64,000 nt of DNA, taken from contig CM025852.1 in assembly GCA_003952965.2 (NCBI GenBank), positions 849,572 to 913,571 on the forward strand, in the 5' to 3' direction. Positions within the stretch are counted from its first letter, which is position 1. Each line of letters opens with the position of its first letter. The stretch is from Morella rubra. Lineage: Eukaryota; Streptophyta; Magnoliopsida; Fagales; Myricaceae. Under the pieces are notes generated by a model. It was not told the origin of the DNA and ran no database searches. It was given only the letters and a program-made list of their open reading frames with translations. The position numbers and the translations under genes were made by a program. Shown in pieces: positions 11,801-21,500 of this stretch.

Positions 11801-11898
11801 CACGTTGCTTATAAAGACAAACTGTTGACAAATGCACATTCGACAATTATCCGAAAGCATGTCATGTAGCCAGCAAGCACGCAACATTCATCAACCAT
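8816..11898 (-). CDS. OPT1: OPT1-like oligopeptide transporter with two frame breaks
   Basis: Exons on the minus strand: 11294-11738, 11086-11183, 10415-10986, 10024-10291, 9728-9910, 8816-9436, all with GT-AG borders. The predicted protein matches plant OPTs throughout: [28 protein letters not shown], the OPT signature region [66 protein letters not shown] and the end [15 protein letters not shown]. OPTs are plasma-membrane proton-coupled carriers of small peptides or metal chelates, with 12-16 membrane spans. Two one-base frame breaks interrupt it, one near 11629-11634 (after TWVLG) and one near 10791-10798 (after QLGGGIG); both are beside short G-runs of the coding strand. With both bridged the length is about 733 residues, normal for the family. 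The first exon is uncertain: a 13-base exon at 11886-11898 (MVDE) fits the phase. Either a young pseudogene or two sequence errors. Confidence 0.85.
9534..9650 (+). mobile_element. Short remnant with a hAT-like terminus in an OPT intron
   Basis: Within OPT intron 6, the sequence cagggacgaagccaggaatc followed by 'gagagggccaa' and an A/T-rich stretch resembles the ends of the two hAT elements in this window (cagtggtggagccaggat at 43723). No opposite end or target duplication is evident, so this is probably a truncated or decayed element. Confidence 0.35.
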
Positions 11899-11935
11899 CC
11901 CAGAGAATGTGATGACCGATGAATTCTGCTTTAAC

Positions 11936-11962
11936 AGAGAGAGAGAAGAGAGAGAGAGAGAG
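11936..11962 (-). repeat. GA/CT tract in the presumed OPT 5' leader
   Basis: About 27 bp of GA dinucleotides (CT on the OPT strand), lying just upstream of the possible first OPT exon. CT tracts are common in plant 5' leaders, so it supports placing the OPT transcript start here. Confidence 0.6.
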
Positions 11963-12303
11963 CCTACGAGTTAGTCAATGTTGGATCCATACTTCTCAGG
12001 CGACTCTGCTCGAGGGACTCCACTTTCAACCTGACCTGTCATGGCTTATCTCCCTTATCCTTGTGTTCAAAAAGCCAAACCCTCTATGGCTTCAACCTCA
12101 CTGCATTGCTTTATAGGCCGCCTCTTCGCGTTTTCTACGGCACTTCACTCACCGAGTGATACTCAAGAGTCAAGAGTCAATGTCACAGACTGTAACCAAC
12201 AGCGTATTAAACGCAAGATTGGAATTATTCATCATAGTCTACGAAAGAGCGCGATTCTGCATATTTAGTTCAAAGAAACCCATGAGGATTTAATTGGCTA
12301 TTA

Positions 12304-12337
<34 letters not shown>

Positions 12338-15300
12338 AATTATATTTAAACACATTTAATACCCGACTATTGACCCAAAAGAGATGAGCTTTTATTTCTC
12401 TGATGAACCTTTCATGAATCTGAATGTACGTTCAGACTCTTCATGCATCTTTGCATACATTTGAGTATACATTCATCCTTATTAAGATCGAAACGGGTTT
12501 CCTAAAGGAAAGGGCAACTAAAAGGAAACAGTATCCGGACGTTCTGTCTACTGTATCTGCAGGTGGATTTGGTTTTCCACAGCTAGTTGGTATTTGGTAT
12601 CTGAATTTGAGGAAATCTCGGGGCAAGCTAGCTGGTTCACAGCTAATTGTTCTTAAATGAATTGAGATTGTTGGAGGTTGAATACTGGGGTCTAATGGAG
12701 TGGTTATGACTGATGACTTTGCAAGTGCATGAAGCGATGTTGTAGCCCATTTAGTCAATCTTTATGCATGGAGGCTGTCACCGCCGTAGATGTGACACTA
12801 CCTTCCCATTTGGAGCTTTCTTTCAAGGAAGACTTGGGAAGAACACTAGAAAGGTAATTACCAATTAACCGGAGGGCTCATGGAGAATTTTCGTCCATTT
12901 AAGGCTGATTTTATCTATCCAATTAATGATATTTATCCTTCTAATTGTACATCACCATTTCTTGTATTTTCCCTTATTTTGTGGACTTTTCTTTTTGTAG
13001 AATGTGATGAATTATTGGCAGTGTTTAATAACTTTCCTTAATGTTTTTATAATCTGGTATTCATTTTAAATTCCATTTTAATCCGTATTAGGAAATATCT
13101 ACGCAAACTCCGGAAAACTTATTGACTTTATGGGCACTATCTCAGTTGATTTATTTATTCTCCTATATTAATTTTCAAGTATTTTTATAAAAAGATTGAT
13201 ATTTTTATAAAGGGTTTTTATTTTATCATTTTATATTTGGTGTATTTAGTGTGTGTTTTTTCTTTTAATTAGTAAGAACTACTAATGTATTTCATGAACT
13301 ATTTAATTAAAAACGGTGATTATTATATGGAGAATTCAATCAACATAGTAGAATACCAAAAGATTTAGGGGTCTCACAAAAATTACCTCCTCCTCAAGAT
13401 TAACGCCTATGGAAAGCCACAAAGAATATATATGAACTTGTGGATAAGCTCTTTCAAGACAAAAATTTCTAACAAGACCAAACACAATCTAGTTACAAAT
13501 ATTCCAATTATATTGTTTAGATTAAAATTAAAGAATTGAAGATTTTCTATTTATTATTTATCCTATTTGGTAAACCGAATCTTGATTAATATGATAACAA
13601 AAAGCATACAATAGAGTGAAATGTATCTACTTGAAAATAATAAATTTCCAAAACATATATATATATATATATATATATTCAAGGATGAAGATTGGACCCA
13701 AGGGGGCCAGTGGCACAAAAATAAATGTTGGGAAGACAAAACATAAAATATATATATAATCATTAAAAAGAAATTGTTAAACGAAAATAATTTTTTTCTA
13801 CCGATTTTTTTTGTTAAATATTTTGATTTTTTTTTTCTATCCTCAACCCATCATACATTAGTTGCATTCAAGATGCATGTCTTGGCGTTTGGGTTAAAAG
13901 AGAAAAGGAAATCCCCATGTTGCAAATCAGCGATGAACATTAATGCATCGTTTCTGATCAGCAACGAGCTGCAATGCCTTCCTTTCCATAGGGACCCTTC
14001 ACATGTCAAGTGGCTTCGGCTATCATAAGGTGGACCAAGATTGCAGTAGCCTCATTCCCGTTCACTTTTCAAAAGGTTTTCTGCGCCATGGGTATTGGGA
14101 ATGGCTCAAGTTTCGGAGTTTGGCTGCTTCTGGGCAGTGGCTACTTCATCTGTCTAAACTTTCGTCCTTGCTGACAAAAGAGAATGTGCTGAGGTATGGG
14201 CAAGATATGATGGCTTTCATCGATGTTTGAAATCTTGTTCCTTAGAATTTCCGGTGAATATCATCATTGCGATCGGGAATGATATAAAATCAGGACCATC
14301 TTTTTGACTCTCTTGGTGTTGATGGTCCCATTTTGGTTAATATTACGGTGAAATGCTCGTCATTCTTATTATTAAAATTTTAGAGCATCGAAATAGGTAA
14401 AAAAAATATGAAAAGAAATATTTGAATAAATTTTTTATATTATTTTGAGTAATTTTGTATAATTATTTTATTAGTGTTAAAATTTTAACTTTCAAACTCC
14501 ATTATTTTGTTTCCGAAAAAATATAAACCTCTCGATTTGTAGAGTTAGATACTTTACACTTTAAATTATTAATTTCATTATATTTCGTTCCTAACTTATC
14601 AATTGTTTACACTTTATATTTTTTAATTTAGATAAAATTGCTATTTTGATTAAGTGAAATAACAAATTTACCCCATATAAATTATAATTATAAAAGAAAC
14701 TATAAGGGTATCGGCATTTCATTAATCAAAATAGTAATTTTCGTCCAAATTAACGGTTGGGAGTGTAAAGTGTAAACGATTGTTAGTTGAGGGGTGAAAT
14801 GTAACGAAATTAATAGTCTGGGAGATAAAGTGTTAGACCTCTAACAGTCGAGAGACGAAAAATATATTTAACCCATTTATTTTGAGAGGATTGAAAAGAT
14901 GATTGGCATCAATATTTCAATCAATTTAAATCTTATTAACTTCCAACGAGTCTTTAATTTAAATAATATTTTGATTATAAGCCTGATTCAAGTGTCTAAG
15001 AGTAATCATTGCATTCTAAATCCGATTAGTACGTTTTTCATTTGAGTCAAATCAGTTTGAACAAGATACACAAAGATCAGGTACAACGAATTTGATTGTT
15101 ATTGAAAAAAAAAAATTATAAAAGACATCTTATTTATTTTCTCCTTCTCCCTTCTTTGATTACAGGTCAAGCAAGGAGCATATTAGTATATGATGGTGAT
15201 TATTGAGTAGAGTTTTACGTTTAATGGTATGTATCATGATTTTTCAGATGGTTCTAACGAGTCATTATGATTAATTATTAGGATATGGAGCTACCAAATC

Positions 15301-16156
15301 TTACTATTGATGAGTGAATGAGCGAGCCAGTGAGTGTCATAATGTTCAAAAAAATGTAGCTTAATTATTTTGGACCGTGAGACTAACATAAATAAATGAG
15401 GTGAAAGATTTCAGCCCCTGAAATCAGGGAAAATGATGAGAAACAAGAAGAATTAAAGGTGATTCTACCCCTTCCCTTAGAATAAAAATTTCTCCTTATT
15501 TTATTTAACTTCTAATGATATACCAATAGAGAAACTAAAAACCGTGTCAATTGGTAAAAAAGCACAAGAATAATAGATGAATAGAACATATAGAAATTTG
15601 AGCCATGTACTAACCTTTGATTGACCCATTCAAAGAGATTATTGTTGTAGCTCTTCCAAAATGTACGTGATGATGAGGTGAATTTTCCTCTAAATGGATG
15701 CTTTTTTTAATTTATGGGCATAAATTGTTGATAGATGCCAAAATAATGTTGTTACGTGATTGAAGATTCAATCAAAGGTGTGGTGGTCCGCTTTATTGGC
15801 TTAATATTGCGGCAAATCCCAAGTGTTGATGAATTGGTCAGATGGACCACCAGTCATCTGTTTAATCTTGATTCGACTTCTCATACCAACAAAATTTATG
15901 ATTTAAGTTAAGATTTAGCCGTGGAATGTAATTATTTATTTTCTTTTTAAAAGTTAGATTTTAATTTAGAGATAACTTGTAAAAATAAATTATGAGGAAA
16001 ATAATTTTCAATAATGGCCTTAGACTGGATAAATTACAAATAGAGTGATAGTTTAAAGGAGTGAAAGATAGTTTTTCTAAAGAAAATATGAAGAGAGGTG
16101 GTATTTTGTGTTATTTCATGGCTTTTCTTTGAGAACAGTCGGAAAGCATTGGGTAT
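11963..16156. other. AT-rich intergenic spacer
   Basis: No gene could be supported. The spacer holds (AT)n microsatellites at 12306-12335 and 13655-13679, a less AT-rich patch at about 13860-14240 with a 75-codon frame (14003-14230) that resembles nothing known to me, and a foldback element at 14528-14858. The rest is low-complexity A/T-rich DNA without recognisable domains. Confidence 0.6.
14528..14858. mobile_element. Large foldback (hairpin) MITE
   Basis: Two arms of about 147-153 bp, 14528-14674 and 14706-14858, are imperfect reverse complements around a 31-bp AT loop. Matching blocks include tattttgattaa / ttaatcaaaata, tttacactttatat / gtgtaaagtgtaaac and attaatttcatta / taacgaaattaat. 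There is no coding capacity. If transcribed it would fold into a long hairpin of the kind that can feed small-RNA production. Superfamily not determined. Confidence 0.7.
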
Positions 16157-16397
16157 TGGGCTTTTCAATTACCTGAACTGGGTTAAAGACCGGCCCATCA
16201 GTTGTATGAAAGATTTCATACTCTGAGCCCACTCCAAAAGTTTAAATCCAAAGTAACATAATGTGGCCCAATTCATTCATCACAGCCCAACAAGAGAAGC
16301 CCAGACTTCCATAAATTTTGGTTTTGTTTCTTTTATGTCGGGTCAGGAAGCTTTTGTCCCCTCTCTCTTACTCGCACACGTAAACCCTAAACCCTAG
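16157..16397 (+). promoter_or_regulatory. NOP2 promoter: six site II motifs plus telo-boxes
   Basis: Six TGGGCY motifs (either strand) lie at 16157-16162, 16192-16197, 16226-16231, 16265-16270, 16284-16289 and 16298-16303, followed by two overlapping telo-boxes, AAACCCTAA (16382-16390) and AAACCCTAG (16389-16397). Site II elements combined with a telo-box are the known promoter plan of plant ribosomal-protein and ribosome-biogenesis genes, where TCP factors act on site II. This fits the identity of the downstream gene. Confidence 0.75.
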
Positions 16398-17120
16398 AAC
16401 TTCATACCACGACGACGGGAAAACCCTGAAAGCCTAACCTGTTCCAGTGTTTCTCTCTGTCTGTCTCTCTATCTCAGTGCAATAAAACCAGGTAAGCTAC
16501 TTATGCACTATGGTATGAATGGTTTGTTTGTTTTTTTCCTGCGGGTAAAGTGCATCAATTCTATTTGGCAAATATATTTTAGTTGCAGCGTAATTGGTTG
16601 AGCTTGGCATTTGGTTTTTTCTTTGAAGAATTTTCAGTTTTTCTGTTTCCAAAACAAGGAGGGGACGGTGGTCTTTCAGTCCTTTTTGTCCTGTCCCACG
16701 CTTCAACCATCCATAAACCCTCTTTCCTCTATTGTTATTTTTGCCGCCTCCCCTCCATTCTTTCCTCCTTCTTAGTGAAGATGTGATTTTGACTTGCTAA
16801 GCTATGGGAACAGCGTTGTGGACGGAAACTTGAGCACCACCGGGACGGACAAGCGGGCAGATTTTTCACACTGCTTTTTACTCTACGCCTTTCTCTATTG
16901 CAAGGTCTTTCTCTATTTCTGTTTGTATTTGTCAAGACGTGTTTGATTGCTAGAGGAATTGGCGAAAGGTGGTAATGTTTTGATTTATGATGAAAATGTG
17001 AATATAGCTTCTTTTCGGTTTTGTTTTCTTTGCCAACCTAAAGTTGTGCTCAAACTCAGCTTGATTAGACTCATTGAATTGCTAGACTCGAGCTTGAGCC
17101 CAATTCAGTCTTGATTGATT

Positions 17121-17375
17121 TTGGCGGAATTTTCTTCAACTTCTATGTTCAACACAAGTTCAGGGGATGGTGAGCTAGAGATAACTACATCTTATGTGCT
17201 GGTTTAGATGCCAGGGTTGCCTTTATAACAGTTATCCTTTTTTTTTGCCCTTCATTCCAAGGATATTATCAGTCTAAGCTGGTGGGGTCTGGACGGTGAT
17301 GACTATTGCTCATTGGCTTTGTGCCCTGCAGCACCCCGGGTTGTGGTTGAGGGATGCCCTCTTCTTTGAGATACT
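17121..17375 (+). pseudogene. Decayed inverted copy of the OPT 3' end
   Basis: This stretch is closely similar to the reverse complement of about 8816-9058, the end of the last OPT exon: gaattttcttcaacttctat, aactacatcttatgtgctgg, agctggtggggtctgg and gttgttgagg-like blocks can be aligned in order up to the matching of the OPT stop region (ccctcttctttgag at 17357-17370). It encodes no intact frame beyond short pieces and has no upstream exons. It lies on the + strand, opposite to the parent gene, and is followed immediately by the PPR copy, so the whole PPR/OPT convergent junction was copied as one inverted unit. Confidence 0.85.
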
Positions 17376-17499
17376 TGAGGAAATCCCAAAGACCAAGGTT
17401 TAGGTCTTATGCATCAAGAGATGTTACATTCAATGAGAAACGTCAAAATTGAAGAGAGTAATTAATTTGAAATCTGTTGCTTAATAGGGGGATAAGTCA

Positions 17500-17820
17500 A
17501 TGCAAGATGCAAATTTCTTTTGTAAATAAATAAATTATTTTTATTTGAAGCACTATAACTCTTTTTTTCAATTGCCAAATACGAGTGCAAGTTTGCTTTA
17601 AGCTGAAAGGACCTTGCATATGATAAATAACTCTTTGGTCTCCTCGACATTTCAATGTTTCGCAAATGATGAAGGTCGCATAATAATGTTCACTGTGGGA
17701 AGCCACTACCAGAATCGCTTCTAGTACAAGAACCATCTTTGAAACAATCAAACCGATTCCTGTCTCTCACAACTATTTCTCTGTCAACGATCTGAAGTCG
17801 AGCTTCAATTCTGCTCGAAA
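17500..17820 (-). pseudogene. Decayed inverted copy of the PPR gene 3' end (copy A)
   Basis: The reverse complement of this stretch aligns with about 8158-8440: it reads gacagagaaatagttgtgag (parent gaccgcgaaatagttgtgcg), then tgtttcaaagatggttcttg, identical to the parent, and on through the 3' flank (cctttcagcttaaa, tatttggcaatt). It thus covers the last codons of the DYW domain and about 180 bp of 3' flank. The reading frame is broken and the terminal DYW is lost, so it is a relic, not a gene. It continues the OPT relic to its left. Confidence 0.88.
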
Positions 17821-17839
17821 TTGAGCAGCAATTTATTTC

Positions 17840-18165
17840 TTAAATAAATAAATTAATTTTTATTTGACTGAGCACTATAACTCTTTTTTTTCTGCCAAAT
17901 ACAAAATACGAAGTGCTTTAAGCTTAAGGCTGAAATGACCTATGATATAATAATCTAAATAACTTTTGTCTCCTCGACATTTCATTCATGATTTTTCGCA
18001 AATAGAATCGGCATCGCATATAATGTTCACTGGAAGAACCTCCAGAGATCGCTTCTAGTACAAGAAAACATCACTTGAAACAATCAAACCGATTCACTGT
18101 CTCTCACGAACTATTTTCTCTGTCAACGATCTGAAGTCGAGAGATCAATTCAATGCTCCAATCGA
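17840..18165 (-). pseudogene. Second, tandem copy of the PPR 3'-end relic (copy B)
   Basis: This repeats copy A in direct orientation: taaataaataaatta, gagcactataactctttttt, gtctcctcgacatttca, cgcttctagtacaagaa, gaaacaatcaaaccgattc and tgtcaacgatctgaagtcga appear in the same order in both. Small insertions make copy B more spread out. It lacks the OPT part. The duplication therefore came after the inverted copy arose. Confidence 0.85.
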
Positions 18166-18588
18166 AATGACATCAAGCTTGAGCCGAGTTTTATCATTTT
18201 TTAGAGCCGAGATTGAACCATCACTACTCGGCTCGATTACAGCCATATGTCATGGAAATTTATTCCCTTTCTTTCTCACTCACACGCACATGTAAACCTT
18301 AAATGGTATTTGCCTTTGGAATGTGTTTTAACATGGCGTTTGACAAACCAAAATTTTAACTCCCAAAATTTTATCATCATTATAAAAATTTATCTCTCAT
18401 TTTTTCACCAACTTTTTCAATCTCTCTTCTCACTTTTTCACCAACTCTCATATCCAAAATTTAACTACCCAAAAATTTTGATAAAATTTTGTTTCCAAAC
18501 GCCATGTAAGTCTTATGTTTGCTCTTTTTTGTTGAGCCATATGTTTGGGACCTTGTTTGCAACTTATGTCTCTGTTTCCGTAGCTGTA

Positions 18589-21500
18589 ATGGGTGGCAAT
18601 AAGAAAAAGGTTGCTAAGTCACAGAAGTCTCCGCCTAAAAAGAAGCAAAAGAACAAGGTTTTTACCGTCAAACACGCCAAGAAAGATGACCTTTCCGACC
18701 ATTCTGATATTCTGGAGGATGAAGAAGTAAAGGGGCATGAGGAGTTTGATGAAGATGAGCAAGATTTTGGTACTGGTTCAGAAATTTCTTCCGATGGGGA
18801 TGATCCACTAGCTGATGATTTCCTCCAAGGAAGTGATGATGAAGGTATTGTGTTTCCAAATTGTGAAGCTTCCCATTTTTACATTTGGCTTGTGATGTTT
18901 ATTTAACTTATTATATTGGTTCAGAGAAAGGTTTGGGCTCAGACTCGGGCTCAGATTCAGATGAATCTGACATTGAGGAGAAGTCAAGAGCTATTGATGC
19001 TGACAGGGATAGGGCAGACAAGGAAGCAATGGAGGAAATGCAGCTCAACATTAAAGAAGAATCCGATGAATTCAGATTGCCAACCAAGGAGGTTTATTAT
19101 TGTTGCCACGTTATGCTGTGTATTTTAATTACTTGACATTTGAATTTCATTGAAGTTTCTGCACCATTATGCCAATTTTCCCTTTATTTTTATATTAACT
19201 TAGGAAATAGAAGAAGAGGCACGTCAGCCCCCTGATCTTTCAAACCTCCAAAGAAGGATAAAAGAGAGTGAGTGACATTTATATTAGTCTCTTAATGCTT
19301 TACTGTTTTCATGGCTTTTTTTTTTTTGAAAATGTAACTTTATATTTATCTCCAGTTGTTCGAGTGGTTTCAAATTTTAAGGCTTTGAGGCAAGAGGGGA
19401 GGACAAGGAAGGATTATATTGAGCAGCTTATGAAAGATATAAGTTCATACTATGGCTACAATGACTTCCTAATCGGGGCTTTAGTGGAGGTGACGGTCAC
19501 CTCCCACTCTCCCTCTTGCTGTCTCTCTCTCTCTTTGTCTGTCTGTCTCTGTCTCTCTCTCTCTATCTATCTTATCTCTATCTCAAAAACACACAAGTGT
19601 CCCCCCAACACATAAAAATCCCCCCAAAAAAAGGAAAATAAACAAAAAATAAAAATAAAATCTTTGAGGTGTTTTTGGGACATTTGTATGCCAATGTGTG
19701 CTGTATTTTGCAGATGTTCCCAGTTGTTGAACTTCTGGAACTTATTGAAGCCTTTGAGAAGCCTCGACCCATATGTCTGCGAACTAACTCATTAAAGGTG
19801 ATATAACAGTTTTATGCTGCCAGATCTGATATGTGACTTATTTTATATTTTTTTAGTTAATGTCGCACGGCCCATAGAGTTTTGTTTTGACTGTACTTAG
19901 ACACGGAGGCGGGATTTGGCAGATGTTCTGATAAACAGAGGAGTGAATTTGGATCCCTTAAGCAAGTGGTCAAAAGTAAGTAGTGGTTTATTTGTTTATC
20001 TTTCCATATTCTCCCATCGTTTTATGCTCGGCTATGGAAGAGATACTTATAACTGCATCTGCAGGTTGGACTGGTTGTATATGATTCACAAGTGCCGATT
20101 GGTGCAACTCCTGAATATATGGCCGGTTTCTACATGGTAAGCTGTTTCTTGAGTTTTTATTAGTGTATTTTGCATGTTCTATGTCATGTATTTAGGATGC
20201 TCATGTTGTCCTTTTGCAGCTCCAAAGTGCAAGTTCTTTTTTGCCTGTCATGGCCCTTGCTCCTCAAGAAAAGGAACGAATCATTGATATGGCGTAAGTT
20301 ATGCTTACAGATGAAATGTTTAGCTATTATTTTGAATTGAGTTCACAAAAAGTATGTGGTATCCTCTTTGTCATCAATCTGTGCAAAACTGTACGCCTGT
20401 TTGTAGACGCATGGGACACTTGCATCTCCTCTTGAAGTTCTTGTTTTGCAAATCTGCGCTAGAATAGCTGCACTTTTGACATACCTTAGGGAAGGAGTGA
20501 AACAGAAGCAAACTGGTTACTCTTAACATCTTTTTTTATATGGAACTCTTTTTTTTTTTTTTTAAAGATTAAAGTTAAAAGAACATTAAGTCTCATCCAC
20601 AGATACGACTCTCTCTCTCACACACACACACAAACACAGATGAATTTACATGCTCTCATTGAGGTACGAAGCTAGGATTAAGGATATGGGGGGGCCAACT
20701 TCATTAAACATAATTTTTTTTTTGTGTTTTGGGGGGGGGGGGGGTAAACTTCAAAAAGTACAAAAAAAACTGTAAAAAATCAGTAATTTTTTGCCTAAGA
20801 GAATTTTTTACTGGATTTGGGGGGCTGGGTGGGTCCCTGCGCACATTTTATATCGAGAATGGTATACAACTGTTCTGCAAGGATAATTACTACCTTATTC
20901 TCTATCCGACAACAATTTATGTCATGTTGCAGGGCTGCACCTGGTGGCAAAACGACTTACATTGCTGCTCTTATGAAAAACAGTGGTATGTGGTAATACC
21001 TAAATGTTTTAATTGATTAAGATATGCCTCCGTCTACATGTTTTTTCTTATTTCAGTTATTTTCCCTAGTGCATATTTTATTTCTTCATCCTGCTTCATT
21101 TATTTATGCATGAACAAACCAATGTGGTTGAACATATTTCAGTTTGACATTTTCCCAAGTGCTACTTACCTTTTATGAAGGTTGTTACCACATGAGAAAA
21201 CAACTAGCTTGTGTAGACCATTGGATCATTTAATGTTGATTATTAGAGCGTGAATTTTATCATGTGTCCTGATGCTTTGTTGTTAAGATGTACAGATGCT
21301 GTGTCTGTTTTCTATATTCTCTTATCTCTTTGAGTAGATATATAAAAGTTCCATAGTTCTATTCCGTTAATTTTCTGGTGTTCTGATGCAATCTTCCCCA
21401 GGAATTATTTTTGCAAATGAGATGAAGGCACCGAGGCTTAAGTCACTCACTGCAAATCTGCATCGCATGGGGGTGACGAACACTGTAGTTTGTAACTACA

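Larger units (their letters stand above)
16398..18588 (+). other. NOP2 non-coding first exon and long leader intron
   Basis: A leader exon ends at 16491 (aaaaccag|gtaagc) and the acceptor before the start codon is at 18583 (gtttccgtag), leaving only ctgta before the ATG. The intervening 2.1-kb intron contains the inverted PPR/OPT duplication and its tandem repeat. The pairing of donor and acceptor is inferred from the sequence and the promoter motifs; a transcript would settle it. Confidence 0.55.

Noticed and set aside
14003-14230. 75-codon + strand frame in the OPT-NOP2 spacer
   Set aside because: Base composition differs from the surrounding AT-rich DNA, but no family is recognised and no neighbouring exon fits.
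16382-16397. Telomere-like repeats
   Set aside because: Only two units, placed beside site II motifs before a start of transcription; best read as telo-boxes, not an interstitial telomere.
17497-17751. Minus-strand frame of 84 codons in the NOP2 leader intron
   Set aside because: It is the decayed inverted copy of the PPR 3' end; its frame is not that of a working DYW domain.
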